Part shown: positions 1 to 8,679 of the stretch, in pieces
How positions within the stretch are numbered: position 1 is the first letter of the stretch
Layout: each line of letters opens with the position of its first letter
Source: Xanthomonas indica
GTDB lineage: Bacteria; Pseudomonadota; Gammaproteobacteria; Xanthomonadales; Xanthomonadaceae
Direction: 5' to 3'
NCBI RefSeq assembly: GCF_040529045.1
Contig: NZ_CP131914.1
Location: forward strand, 3,766,501 to 3,830,500
DNA length: 64,000 bases
Program-made: the position numbers and the translations under genes
The notes under the pieces: model-generated
What the model saw: only the letters and a program-made list of their open reading frames with translations
Databases searched by the model: none
What the model was told of the DNA's origin: nothing

Positions 1-1
1 C

Positions 2-400
2 CATTGCGTGTTCTCCAACAACACCACCCTGGCCGGGCATGTGGAAGTGGGCGACCACGTCATCATCAGCGGCTTCGCCGGCGCGCACCAGTTCTGCCGC
101 ATCGGCGATCACGCCTTCCTCGGCATGGGCGCGCTGATCAACGGCGACGTCCCGCCGTTCACCATGGTCGGCGGCAATTCGCTGGGGCGCCCGCGCGGCA
201 TCAACAGCGAAGGCCTGAAGCGCCGCGGCTTCGATCCCGAACGCGTGGCCGCGATCAAGCGCGCCTACCGTGCGCTGTACGTGGCCGGCCTGCCGCTGGC
301 CGAGGCCAAGCACCAGTTGGCGGTGCTGGCCGAAGGCAGCGAGGACGTGCGTGCGATGCTGGAATTCATCGAATCCAGCGAGCGGCCGTTGTTGCGATGA
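2..400 (+). CDS. lpxA: LpxA C-terminal part (UDP-GlcNAc acyltransferase), cut by window edge
   Basis: This is the C-terminal 132 residues of acyl-ACP--UDP-N-acetylglucosamine O-acyltransferase, the first lipid A enzyme, which acylates the 3-OH of UDP-GlcNAc in the cytoplasm. Visible are the last hexapeptide (left-handed beta-helix) turns, such as [20 protein letters not shown], the motif [20 protein letters not shown], and a helical C-terminal domain. The 5' part lies outside the window. The stop TGA overlaps the lpxB start (ATGA), which indicates translational coupling. The order lpxA-lpxB-rnhB-dnaE is the usual one in gammaproteobacteria. The identification is secure. Confidence 0.95.
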   Translation, partial: HCVFSNNTTLAGHVEVGDHVIISGFAGAHQFCRIGDHAFLGMGALINGDVPPFTMVGGNSLGRPRGINSEGLKRRGFDPERVAAIKRAYRALYVAGLPLAEAKHQLAVLAEGSEDVRAMLEFIESSERPLLR

Positions 401-1707
401 CGGCCGGGAATGGGGAATCGGGAATGGGGAATGGGAAGAGCGGTCGCCCGCCCGGCCCCGGCTCCGCTGTTGCTTCAACCATTCCCCGTTCCCCATTCCC
501 CATTCCCGGCGCAGCACCGCTGCGCATCGCCCTCGTCGCCGGCGAGGCCTCCGGCGATCTGCTGGGCGCGGGGCTGATCGAGGCGCTGCGCGCGCGCTAC
601 CCCAACGCCGAGTTCGCCGGGGTCGGTGGCGAGGCGATGCGCCAGGCCGGTTGCGCGACCTGGTTCGACGCCAGCGAGTTGGCGGTGATGGGCCTGCTGG
701 AAGTGCTGCGGCACCTGCCGCGCCTGCTCAAGCTGCGCCGCGCGCTGCGCGAGCGGGTGCTGGCCTGGCAGCCGGACGTGTTCGTCGGCATCGACGCCCC
801 CGACTTCAATCTTGGCGTGGAGCGCTGGCTGAAGCAGCGCGGGCTGCGCACCGTGCATTACGTCAGCCCGTCGGTGTGGGCCTGGCGCGAGCAGCGCGCG
901 GCCAAGATCGGCGCCAGCGCCGACCGGGTGCTGTGCCTGTTCCCGATGGAGCCGCCGATCTACGCCAGGCACGGCGTGGATGCGCGCTTCGTCGGCCATC
1001 CCATGGCCGACGCGATCGCGCTGCACGCCGACCACGACGCCGCGCGCGCCGCCCTCGGCGTGGCCGCCGACGTGCCGGTGCTGGCGGTGCTGCCGGGCAG
1101 CCGCCTGGGCGAGATCGGCAAGCTCGGCGACACCTTCTTCGCCGCCGCCGCGCAGGTGCTGCAGCAGCTGCCGAACGCGCGCGTGCTGGTGCCGGCCGCC
1201 AATGCCGCGTGCAAGGCGCTGATCGCCGAGCAACTCGCGCGCTCGGCCTTGCCGCCTGCCGCCACCCAGGTGCTGGACGGCAACGCGCGCACCGCGCTGC
1301 TCGCCGCCGACGCGGTGCTGCTGGCCTCCGGCACCGCGACCCTGGAAGCCATGCTGGTGAAGCGGCCGATGGTGGTCGGCTACAAGGTCGCCCCGCTCAC
1401 CTACCGCATCGTCAAGGCGCTGGGCTTGCTGAAGGTGGATCGTTACGCGCTGCCCAACATCCTGGCCGGCCACGATCTGGCGCCGGAACTGATGCAGGAC
1501 GCCTGTACGCCCGATGCGCTGGCCGCCGCCCTGCTACACTGGCTGCGCAACCCGCAGGCGGTGGCGGCGCTGCAGCCCGAGTACGAGCGCCTGCACCTGC
1601 TGCTGCGCCAGGACGCCTCGGCCCGCGCGGCGGATGCGGTGCTCGAATTGCTGGAGGGCCGGGATTCGGAAATCGGGAATCGGGAATCGTCAGGAGCAAC
1701 GGCATGA
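397..1707 (+). CDS. lpxB: Lipid-A-disaccharide synthase LpxB with repeat-encoded ends
   Basis: LpxB is a 436-residue GT19 glycosyltransferase that condenses UDP-2,3-diacylglucosamine with lipid X at the inner membrane. Conserved family segments are [20 protein letters not shown] near residue 43, VSPSVWAWR at about 157, [10 protein letters not shown], and [20 protein letters not shown]. The start chosen is the ATG overlapping the lpxA stop. The protein is longer than the roughly 380 residues usual for the family, because residues about 3-38 are translated from a GGGAATN inverted-repeat element. The last residues (EIGNRESSG) come from a second copy. An alternative is that translation really starts inside, near residue 40, but no good ATG lies there. 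The function call is secure and the start is less so. Confidence 0.93.
   Translation: MTAGNGESGMGNGKSGRPPGPGSAVASTIPRSPFPIPGAAPLRIALVAGEASGDLLGAGLIEALRARYPNAEFAGVGGEAMRQAGCATWFDASELAVMGLLEVLRHLPRLLKLRRALRERVLAWQPDVFVGIDAPDFNLGVERWLKQRGLRTVHYVSPSVWAWREQRAAKIGASADRVLCLFPMEPPIYARHGVDARFVGHPMADAIALHADHDAARAALGVAADVPVLAVLPGSRLGEIGKLGDTFFAAAAQVLQQLPNARVLVPAANAACKALIAEQLARSALPPAATQVLDGNARTALLAADAVLLASGTATLEAMLVKRPMVVGYKVAPLTYRIVKALGLLKVDRYALPNILAGHDLAPELMQDACTPDALAAALLHWLRNPQAVAALQPEYERLHLLLRQDASARAADAVLELLEGRDSEIGNRESSGATA
403..509. repeat. GGGAATN inverted-repeat element, copy 1 (inside lpxB)
   Basis: The left arm at 403-435 is made of tandem 7-base GGGAATN units. The right arm at 479-509 is its reverse complement. 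The two can fold into a long hairpin around a GC-rich centre that carries the recurrent motif AAGAGCG. It lies entirely within the N-terminal coding region of lpxB and is translated in frame there. Confidence 0.85.
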
Positions 1708-1782
1708 AGCGCCTCCTTTCCCCGCCGTCGCCGCAGCAGTCGCTTTTGTCCCATTCCCCATTCCCCACTCCCGATTCCCGGC
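1659..1782. repeat. GGGAATN inverted-repeat element, copy 2 (lpxB/rnhB junction)
   Basis: The left arm at 1659-1689 encodes the C-terminus of LpxB. The right arm at 1750-1782 encodes the N-terminus of RnhB. One inverted-repeat element therefore supplies the tail of one protein and the head of the next, with the overlapping gene junction between the arms. Confidence 0.85.
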
Positions 1783-2399
1783 TTTACGCCGGCGTCGACG
1801 AGGCCGGCCGTGGTCCGCTGGCCGGGCCGGTGGCGGTGGCGGCGGTGGTGTTCGATCCGGCGCGCACCCGCATCAACGGGCTGGACGATTCCAAGCAACT
1901 GACTGCGGCGCGGCGCGAGACGCTGTACGCGCGCATCGTCGAGCGCGCGCTGGCCTGGCAGGTGGTGCTGATCGAGGCCGAGGAGATCGACCGCCTGAAC
2001 ATCTACCAGGCGACCATGCTGGGCATGCGCCGCGCGGTCGAAGGCGTGGCCCACGTCGCCGGCTTCGCCCGCATCGACGGCAACCGCGTGCCCAAGGGCC
2101 TGCCCTGCGCCGCCGAGGCGTTGGTCGGCGGCGATGCCCGCGACCGCGCGATCATGGCCGCCTCGATCGTCGCCAAGGTCACCCGCGACCGGATCATGCA
2201 GCGCCTGCACGACGAGCACCCGCACTACGGCTTCGACCTGCACAAGGGCTACGCCACCCCGGCGCACCTGGCGGCACTGGCCGCGCACGGCCCCTGCATC
2301 CACCACCGGCGCAGCTTCGCGCCGGTCAGGATGGCCCTGGCGGGCCAGGATTCGGCAGTGGAGATTGGGGATTCGCTGGAGTCGCTGCAGCTCGCGTAG
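1704..2399 (+). CDS. rnhB: Ribonuclease HII
   Basis: RNase HII removes RNA primers and misincorporated ribonucleotides from DNA. The 231-residue product has the signature [16 protein letters not shown] from residue 28 (catalytic D-E), then DSKQLT, and [14 protein letters not shown] with the downstream catalytic Asp. The start is the ATG overlapping the lpxB stop. Residues about 14-26 ([11 protein letters not shown]) come from the right arm of repeat copy 2. The C-terminus ([12 protein letters not shown]) comes from the left arm of repeat copy 3, so both ends of this enzyme have been edited by the same repeat family. The family length is about 200 residues. Confidence 0.95.
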   Translation: MKRLLSPPSPQQSLLSHSPFPTPDSRLYAGVDEAGRGPLAGPVAVAAVVFDPARTRINGLDDSKQLTAARRETLYARIVERALAWQVVLIEAEEIDRLNIYQATMLGMRRAVEGVAHVAGFARIDGNRVPKGLPCAAEALVGGDARDRAIMAASIVAKVTRDRIMQRLHDEHPHYGFDLHKGYATPAHLAALAAHGPCIHHRRSFAPVRMALAGQDSAVEIGDSLESLQLA

Positions 2400-2486
2400 G
2401 AGTTCAGTTGGGATAGGCGGGCAATCACGCGCCCTCACCGCCCACTGAGACCGCCACCAATCCCCAATCCCCACTCCCGAATCCCC
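2348..2486. repeat. GGGAATN/GGGATTN element, copy 3 (rnhB 3' end)
   Basis: The left arm at 2348-2378 is inside the last codons of rnhB. The right arm at 2457-2486 is its near-perfect reverse complement. The region in between holds the rnhB stop and about 60 bases without another recognisable signal. The element separates rnhB from dnaE. Confidence 0.75.
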
Positions 2487-2557
2487 GCGCCCACCTGTCA
2501 AGCCTTGCCCGGCTCGCCCCCCGCCGCTACCCTGCCCGGGCATCGCTCTGGTTCCGC

Positions 2558-5500
2558 ATGTCCACTTCCCGCTTCGCCCATCTGCACATCCACACCGAGT
2601 TCTCGCTGGCGGATTCGACCATCCGTGTGCCCGAGAAACCGGATCAGGCTGACCCGAAGAAAGCCAAGCAGGCCAACCTGCTCAGCCGCGCAGTGGAGCT
2701 GGAACTGCCTGCGCTGGCGGTCACCGACCTCAACAACCTGTTCGCGCTGGTCAAGTTCTACAAGGCCGCCGAGGGCGTGGGCATCAAGCCGATCGCCGGC
2801 GCCGACCTGCTGATCGCCGACGGCACCCAGGCGCCGTGGCGGCTGACCGTGCTGTGCCGCAACCGCGACGGCTACCTCAGCCTGTCGCGACTGCTGACCC
2901 GCGCCTGGCTGGAAGGCCACCGCAGCGAAGGCGGCGTGGCGCTGCGCCCGGAATGGCTGCAGACCGGCAGCGACAACCTGTTCGCGCTGGCCGGCCGCGA
3001 GAGCCTGGCCGGGCGCCTGGCCAGCGAAGGCCGCCACGACCTGGCCGAGCAGCAACTGGCCGACTGGCAGCGCATCTTCGGCGACGGCCTGCACCTGGAA
3101 CTGACCCGCACCGGCCGCGACGGCGAGGAGGCGTTCAACCAGTTCGCCCTGCACGCCGCCGGCACCCGCGGCCTGCCGGTGATCGCCAGCAACGACGTGC
3201 GCTTCCTGTACGCCAGCGACTTCGCCGCGCACGAGGCGCGCGTGTGCATCTCCTCCGGCCGCGTGCTCGACGATCCCAAGCGTCCGCGCGACTACAGCGA
3301 CCAGCAGTACCTGAAGTCGGCCGAGGAAATGGTCGCGCTGTTCGCCGACATCCCCGACGCGATCGACAATACGCTGGCGCTGGCGCAACGCTGCAACATC
3401 GAGATGCAGCTGGGCACCTACTTCCTGCCCGCCTACCCGGTGCCCGACGACGAGACGCTGGACAGCTGGATCCGCAGCCAGTCGCGCGACGGCCTGGCCG
3501 CACGCCTGGAAAAGAACCCGCTGGCGCCCGGCAAGACCCGCCAGGACTACGTGGACCGGCTCGAGTTCGAGCTGGACACCATCATCAAGATGGGCTTCCC
3601 CGGCTACTTCCTGATCGTGGCCGACTTCATCCAGTGGGGCAAGAATCAGGGCATCCCGATCGGCCCGGGCCGCGGCTCCGGTGCCGGCTCGCTGGTGGCG
3701 TGGGCGTTGCAGATCACCGACCTGGACCCGCTGCCGTACAACCTGCTGTTCGAGCGCTTCCTCAACCCGGAACGCGTGTCGATGCCCGACTTCGACATCG
3801 ACTTCTGCATGGATCGCCGCGACGAGGTGATCGACTACGTGGCGCGCAAGTACGGCCGCGACCGGGTCAGCCAGATCATCACCTACGGCACCATGGCCGC
3901 CAAGGCGGTGGTGCGCGACTGCGGCCGCGTGCTCGGCTTCCCGTACGGCCTGGTCGACGGCGTCGCCAAGCTGATCCCCAACATCCTCGGCATCACGCTG
4001 AAGGATGCGATGGGCGAAGGCAAGGACAGCGAGATGGCCTCGCCGGAGCTGATCCAGCGCTACCAGGCCGAGGACGACGTCCGCGACCTGATGGACCTGG
4101 CGCGGCAGCTCGAGGACCTGACCCGCAACGCCGGCAAGCACGCCGGCGGCGTGGTGATCGCGCCGACGCCGCTGTCCGACTTCTGCCCGCTGTTCGCCGA
4201 ACACGACGTCGACAACTTCGGCAAGAACCCGGTCACCCAGTTCGACAAGGACGACGTCGAACAGGTCGGCCTGGTCAAGTTCGACTTCCTCGGCCTGCGC
4301 ACCCTGACCATCATCGATTGGGCGGTGAAGGCGATCAACGTGCGCCACGCGCGCGCCGGCATTCCGCCGGTGGAGATCGCCGCGATCCCGCTCGACGACG
4401 CACCGACCTACAAGGGCATCTTCGCCTCGGGCAATACCGGCGCGGTGTTCCAGTTCGAATCCTCGGGCATGCGCCGGCTGCTGAAGGACGCCCGCCCCGA
4501 CCGCTTCGAAGATCTCATCGCGCTGGTCTCGCTGTACCGCCCCGGCCCGATGGACCTGATTCCCTCGTTCAACGCGCGCAAGCACGGCCAGGAAGAGATC
4601 GTCTATCCCGATCCGCGCACCGAAGCGATCCTGAAGGACACCTACGGCATCATGGTGTACCAGGAGCAGGTGATGCAGATGGCGCAGATCGTCGGCGGCT
4701 ACTCGCTGGGCGGCGCCGACCTGCTGCGCCGCGCGATGGGCAAGAAGGTGCCGGCGGAAATGGCCAAGCACCGCGAGATCTTCCGCGAGGGTGCGGCCAA
4801 GGGCGGCGTCGGCGAGGCCAAGGCCGACGAAATCTTCGACCTGATGGAGAAGTTCGCCGGCTACGGCTTCAACAAGTCGCACGCCGCCGCCTACGCCCTG
4901 GTCAGTTACCAGACCGCGTGGCTGAAACGCCACTACCCGGCCGAGTTCATGGCGGCCACGCTGTCCTCGGACATGGACAACACCGACAAGGTGGTCGGCT
5001 TCCTCGACGAGGTGCGCAACCTCGGCCTGACCGTGCTGCCGCCGCGCATCAACGCCTCGGCCTACATGTTCGAGGCGGCCACGCCGGACACCATCCAGTA
5101 CGGTCTGGGCGCGATCAAGGGCGTGGGCCGCGGCGCCTGCGAGGCGATCGTGGCCGAGCGCGAGCGCGGCGGCGAATACGCCTCGCTGCTGGATTTCTGC
5201 ACCCGCGTGGAGTCGGCCAAGCTCAACAAGCGCACCCTTGAGGCGATGATCAACGCCGGCGCGATGGACGGGCTGGGCAGCAACCGCGCCACGCTGATGC
5301 TGCAGTTGCCGGAGGTGATGAAGGCCACCGAGCAGATGGCGCGCGAGCGCGCCTCCGGGCAGAACTCGCTGTTCGGTGGCGCCGACACCAGCGCCCCGGC
5401 GCTGCGCCTGGACCTGCCGGAGAGCAAGGAATGGCCGCTGGGCCAGTTGCTGGCCGGCGAGCGCGAGACGCTGGGCTTCTACCTCAGCGGCCATCCGTTC

Positions 5501-6145
5501 GATCCGTACCGCGACGAAGTGCGCGAACTGGTCGGCTGCGACCTGAGCGCGCTGGAAAAGATCTGCGCGCAATCCGGCGGCGGCCGCGGTGGCGGCGGCG
5601 ACGGCGAGAAGCGCGCGTGGCGCCCGGAGGTCAGCGCGATCCTCGCCGGCCAGGTGGTCGGCGTGCGCCGCAAGGGCGACAGCCAGGTGTTCGTGCAACT
5701 GGAGGACGGCCGCGGCCGCATCGAGTGCAGCGCGTTCTCCGACGCCATCGCCGAGTTCGGCCACCTGCTGACCCGCGACCGCATCCTCATCGTCAAGGGC
5801 GGCGTGCGCGAGGACGAATTCAACGGCGGCTACGCCATGCGCATCCGCCAGTGCTGGGACTACGAGCAGATCTGCACGCACCACGCGCAGCGCCTGTCGC
5901 TGCGCCTGGACCTGCGCCAGCGCAGCGCCTGGCCGCGCATCGACGGCTTGCTCGCCCGCCACCGTCCGGGCAAGACGCCACTGCGCCTGGACCTGCTGCT
6001 GCAGTCGGCGCAGGGCGGCATCGCCGGCATGCTCGACCTCAACGGCAGCCATTCGGTGCGCGTGGACCCGCAGCTGCTGGACGCCCTGCGCGGCGACCCG
6101 GCGGTGCGCGCGGTGAAGGTCAAGTACAGCCCGCCGTGGGCGTGA
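2558..6145 (+). CDS. dnaE: DNA polymerase III alpha subunit
   Basis: This is the replicative polymerase catalytic subunit, 1195 residues (E. coli DnaE 1160). An N-terminal PHP domain begins with HLHIHTEFSLADSTI. The polymerase palm carries the catalytic triplet in PDFDIDFCMD at about residues 410-419, followed by the fingers with GYGFNKSHAAAYALVSYQTA. The internal beta-clamp binding motif QNSLF is at about residue 935. An OB-fold domain follows (GQVVGVRRKGDSQVFVQLED). The gene sits directly downstream of rnhB, as in most gammaproteobacteria. A glycine-rich low-complexity insert (SGGGRGGGGDGEK) precedes the OB fold. Confidence 0.98.
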   Translation: MSTSRFAHLHIHTEFSLADSTIRVPEKPDQADPKKAKQANLLSRAVELELPALAVTDLNNLFALVKFYKAAEGVGIKPIAGADLLIADGTQAPWRLTVLCRNRDGYLSLSRLLTRAWLEGHRSEGGVALRPEWLQTGSDNLFALAGRESLAGRLASEGRHDLAEQQLADWQRIFGDGLHLELTRTGRDGEEAFNQFALHAAGTRGLPVIASNDVRFLYASDFAAHEARVCISSGRVLDDPKRPRDYSDQQYLKSAEEMVALFADIPDAIDNTLALAQRCNIEMQLGTYFLPAYPVPDDETLDSWIRSQSRDGLAARLEKNPLAPGKTRQDYVDRLEFELDTIIKMGFPGYFLIVADFIQWGKNQGIPIGPGRGSGAGSLVAWALQITDLDPLPYNLLFERFLNPERVSMPDFDIDFCMDRRDEVIDYVARKYGRDRVSQIITYGTMAAKAVVRDCGRVLGFPYGLVDGVAKLIPNILGITLKDAMGEGKDSEMASPELIQRYQAEDDVRDLMDLARQLEDLTRNAGKHAGGVVIAPTPLSDFCPLFAEHDVDNFGKNPVTQFDKDDVEQVGLVKFDFLGLRTLTIIDWAVKAINVRHARAGIPPVEIAAIPLDDAPTYKGIFASGNTGAVFQFESSGMRRLLKDARPDRFEDLIALVSLYRPGPMDLIPSFNARKHGQEEIVYPDPRTEAILKDTYGIMVYQEQVMQMAQIVGGYSLGGADLLRRAMGKKVPAEMAKHREIFREGAAKGGVGEAKADEIFDLMEKFAGYGFNKSHAAAYALVSYQTAWLKRHYPAEFMAATLSSDMDNTDKVVGFLDEVRNLGLTVLPPRINASAYMFEAATPDTIQYGLGAIKGVGRGACEAIVAERERGGEYASLLDFCTRVESAKLNKRTLEAMINAGAMDGLGSNRATLMLQLPEVMKATEQMARERASGQNSLFGGADTSAPALRLDLPESKEWPLGQLLAGERETLGFYLSGHPFDPYRDEVRELVGCDLSALEKICAQSGGGRGGGGDGEKRAWRPEVSAILAGQVVGVRRKGDSQVFVQLEDGRGRIECSAFSDAIAEFGHLLTRDRILIVKGGVREDEFNGGYAMRIRQCWDYEQICTHHAQRLSLRLDLRQRSAWPRIDGLLARHRPGKTPLRLDLLLQSAQGGIAGMLDLNGSHSVRVDPQLLDALRGDPAVRAVKVKYSPPWA

Positions 6146-6146
6146 G

Positions 6147-6261
6147 CCGGGAATGGGGAATCGGGAGTCGGGAATCGTAGAAGCCGGCCTCTCGATGGCG
6201 TGAACATCGCGCGGAGCCGCCCCGCTCTTGCCATTCCCCATTCCCGATTCCCCATTCCCGG
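6147..6261. repeat. GGGAATN inverted-repeat element, copy 4
   Basis: The left arm at 6147-6178 begins two bases after the dnaE stop codon. The complementary right arm at 6231-6261 is preceded by the recurrent sub-terminal motif CGCTCTTGCC. As a hairpin downstream of dnaE it could influence transcript ends, but there is no T-tract, so it is not a classical terminator. Confidence 0.85.
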
Positions 6262-6342
6262 CCTCGTCCCCCCGTTCCCCCCCGTACGGGCCATCCGCAT
6301 CGCTTCGGCTACACTTCCCCCTTTAGTTCACCACGGCTTCCA

Positions 6343-7302
6343 ATGAACCCGAACTACCTCGACTTCGAGCAACCCATCGCCGATCTGGAAGCCAAGATCC
6401 AGGAACTGCGCAACGCCAGCACCGGCCCGGCGGTCAACGTCGACGCCGAGGTCGGGGCGCTGGAGGACAAGCTGCGGGTGCGTACCGCGCAGATCTTCCG
6501 CGACCTGTCCTCGTGGCAGATCTCGCAGCTGGCACGGCATCCGCAGCGTCCGTACACGCTGGACTACATCAACGTGTTCTGCGACGAGTTCCAGGAACTG
6601 GCCGGCGACCGCGCGTTCGCCGACGATAAGGCCATCGTCGGCGGCCTGGGCCGCATCGACGGCCGCGCGGTGGTGATCATCGGCCACCAGAAGGGCCGCG
6701 ACACCAAGAGCAAGATCGCGCGCAATTTCGGCATGCCGCGTCCGGAGGGCTATCGCAAGGCACTGCGCCTGATGAAGCTGGCAGAGCGCTTCAAGCTGCC
6801 GCTGCTGACCTTCATCGACACCCCCGGCGCCTACCCCGGCATCGGCGCCGAGGAGCGCGGCCAGAGCGAGGCGATCGCGCGCAACCTGCTGGAGATGGCC
6901 GAACTGAAGGTGCCGGTGATCTGCACCGTGATCGGCGAAGGCGGCTCCGGCGGCGCACTGGCGATCGGCGTGGGCGACCGCACCCTGATGCTGGAATACG
7001 GCACCTACTCGGTGATCTCGCCGGAAGGCTGCGCCTCGATCCTGTGGAAGGACGCGTCCAAGGCCAAGGACGCCGCCGAACAACTCGGCCTGACCGCCAA
7101 GCGCCTGTCCGCGCTGGGCCTGGTCGACAAGGTGATCCGCGAACCGATCGGCGGCGCCCACCGCAACCCCACGCAGATGGCCAAGCGCCTGAAGGCGGTC
7201 CTGCTCAACGAACTGGACGCACTGGAACAGCTGCCGATCGAGCAGTTGCTGGAGAAGCGCTACGCCCGCCTGCGCAGCTACGGCGCGTACGAGACGGCGT
7301 GA
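6343..7302 (+). CDS. accA: Acetyl-CoA carboxylase carboxyltransferase subunit alpha
   Basis: AccA is 319 residues (the usual family length) and forms the alpha2beta2 carboxyltransferase with AccD, moving carboxyl from carboxybiotin to acetyl-CoA to give malonyl-CoA. Family landmarks are the start [12 protein letters not shown], the segment [20 protein letters not shown], the oxyanion-type [11 protein letters not shown], and [16 protein letters not shown]. It lies downstream of dnaE with about 200 bases containing repeat copy 4 between them, so it probably has its own promoter. TACACT at 6310-6315 is a possible -10, which is weak evidence. Confidence 0.98.
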   Translation: MNPNYLDFEQPIADLEAKIQELRNASTGPAVNVDAEVGALEDKLRVRTAQIFRDLSSWQISQLARHPQRPYTLDYINVFCDEFQELAGDRAFADDKAIVGGLGRIDGRAVVIIGHQKGRDTKSKIARNFGMPRPEGYRKALRLMKLAERFKLPLLTFIDTPGAYPGIGAEERGQSEAIARNLLEMAELKVPVICTVIGEGGSGGALAIGVGDRTLMLEYGTYSVISPEGCASILWKDASKAKDAAEQLGLTAKRLSALGLVDKVIREPIGGAHRNPTQMAKRLKAVLLNELDALEQLPIEQLLEKRYARLRSYGAYETA

Positions 7303-7333
7303 TCGCAGCGGCGTTGCCGCTGCGGGGGGGAAA

Positions 7334-7466
7334 CGGGAATCGAGAATGGGGAATGGGACAAGCTGGCCGCCTCGACGCTGTGGCATGCGAGACGAATCCA
7401 GCTCGCGCTCTAACAGCTAGCGTCGCGCCGCTTCACCCATTCCCGTCTCTCCATTCCCCATTCCCA
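7334..7466. repeat. GGGAATN inverted-repeat element, copy 5
   Basis: The left arm at 7334-7358 ends in GGGACAAGC. The right arm at 7438-7466 is made of CCCATTC-type units. The element occupies most of the gap between the convergent accA and hemJ genes, where a bidirectional hairpin could end both transcripts. Confidence 0.75.
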
Positions 7467-7473
7467 GCCCCAC

Positions 7474-7929
7474 TCAAAACGGCTTCGCCAGCACCAGCCA
7501 GATCACCACCAGCAGTCCCAGCACCGGCAGTTCGTTGAACAGGCGCAGCGCACGCGAGGACGGCAGTGGCTGCGCCTGCCCCACGCGCTTGAGCCAGCGG
7601 CCGGTGAAGATGTAGTAGGCCAGCATCAGCGCCACCAGGCCGAGCTTGGCGTGCAGCCAGCCGCTGTGGCCGGGCGCGACCATGGTCGGGAAGTCCGGCA
7701 GCACCTTGTAGCCCAGCCACAGGGTGAGCCCCAGCAGCAGCGCCAGGCCGAACATGCTGTGGCCGAAGCGGTACAGGCGCCGCCCCATCAGCGCCAGGCG
7801 CTCCTGCACCTGCGGCTGGCCCGCGCTCTCGGCGATGTTGACCAGGATCCGCGGCAGGTAGAACACCGCCGCCATCCACGCGATCACGAACAGCAGATGC
7901 AGGGACTTGATCCACAGGTAGAGTTGCAT
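7474..7929 (-). CDS. hemJ: HemJ-type protoporphyrinogen IX oxidase (CopD-like membrane protein)
   Basis: This is a 151-residue integral membrane protein with about four transmembrane helices. The N-terminus LWIKSLHLLFVIAWMAAVFY carries a His in the first helix, typical of HemJ, which oxidises protoporphyrinogen IX in bacteria lacking HemG or HemY. A conserved lysine region, GWLHAKLGLVALMLAYY, is also present, and YLPRILVNIAES follows helix 1. The start is the ATG at 7929. The gene is divergent from the methyltransferase gene, 81 bases away, and convergent with accA. The alternative is an uncharacterised UPF0093 protein, which is the same family. Confidence 0.85.
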   Translation of the reverse strand: MQLYLWIKSLHLLFVIAWMAAVFYLPRILVNIAESAGQPQVQERLALMGRRLYRFGHSMFGLALLLGLTLWLGYKVLPDFPTMVAPGHSGWLHAKLGLVALMLAYYIFTGRWLKRVGQAQPLPSSRALRLFNELPVLGLLVVIWLVLAKPF

Positions 7930-8010
7930 GCGCTGGCTCCGTGTCGCTGGCGTAGGATGTGCGGCCATTTTCGCCGATTCATCCGGCGCCCGCACGGACC
8001 ACACGCCCGC

Positions 8011-8616
8011 ATGGACAAACAGTACGACGCCGACTACTTCCAGCGCTGGTATCGCCGCGACGGCATCGGCGACGCCGCGCGCCTGGCGCGCAAGGTCGCA
8101 CTCGCCGTGGCCCAGGCCGAGTACTACCTGGAACGGCCGATCCGCAGCGTGCTCGACATCGGCTGCGGCGAAGGCGCCTGGCGCGCGCCGCTGCTGAAGC
8201 TGCGGCCCAAGCTGCGCTACCTCGGCTTCGACAGCAGCGACTACGCCGTCGCCCGCTACGGCCGCCACCGCAACCTGCACCCGGCGCGCTTCGGCGATTT
8301 CGCTTGGCTGCGGCCATGCGCGCCGGTGGACCTGCTGGTGTGCTCGGACGTGCTGCACTACGTGCCCAGCCGCGAACTGCGCCAGGGCCTGCCTGGCCTG
8401 GTGGAGCTGTGCGGCGGGGTGGCGTTCCTGGAGACCTTCGCCGCCGAGGACGACTTCGACGGCGACCACGCCGGCTTCCAGCCACGCGCGGCACGCTGGT
8501 ACCGGCGCCAGTTCGGTGCGCTCGGCCTGCGCCCGGTGGGCAGTCATTGCTGGCTGGCGCCAGCGCTGGCGGGCGATGCGGCGGCGCTGGAGACGATTGG
8601 TCTGGTGCCCCATTAA
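8011..8616 (+). CDS. Class I SAM-dependent methyltransferase
   Basis: The 201-residue product has the glycine-rich SAM-binding motif VLDIGCGEGAWRAPLL, the acidic end of strand beta2 in YLGFDSSDYAVARYG, and a post-motif LLVCSDVLHYVPSREL resembling the reaction-centre strand of small-molecule methyltransferases. The substrate cannot be inferred. It is followed after 63 bases by a PHA-depolymerase-like gene on the same strand. The start is the ATG at 8011, because upstream codons in the same frame overlap hemJ in antisense and look non-coding. Confidence 0.85.
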   Translation: MDKQYDADYFQRWYRRDGIGDAARLARKVALAVAQAEYYLERPIRSVLDIGCGEGAWRAPLLKLRPKLRYLGFDSSDYAVARYGRHRNLHPARFGDFAWLRPCAPVDLLVCSDVLHYVPSRELRQGLPGLVELCGGVAFLETFAAEDDFDGDHAGFQPRAARWYRRQFGALGLRPVGSHCWLAPALAGDAAALETIGLVPH

Positions 8617-8679
8617 GGTGCAAATGCCCGGGATGGGTTATGCTGCACGGCAGCATACGCTCAGGATGGAAACGCCGGC

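Noticed and set aside
403-509. Regularly spaced short repeats resembling a CRISPR array
   Set aside because: The unit is a 7-base tandem heptamer in inverted arms with no unique spacers of 30 bases, and no cas genes are present.
2498-6241. Very long open frame on the minus strand opposite dnaE (over 1200 codons)
   Set aside because: It is a shadow of the GC-rich dnaE gene. The translation is rich in Arg, Val, Gln, Ala and His with no domain motif, and dnaE is unmistakable on the plus strand.
6310-6315. TACACT as a firm accA promoter
   Set aside because: No -35 element at the right spacing was visible, so it is mentioned only within the accA entry.
7651-8010. N-terminal extension of the methyltransferase on the plus strand
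   Set aside because: It lies opposite hemJ and has Gln/His/Arg-rich shadow composition. The methyltransferase fold starts at ATG 8011.
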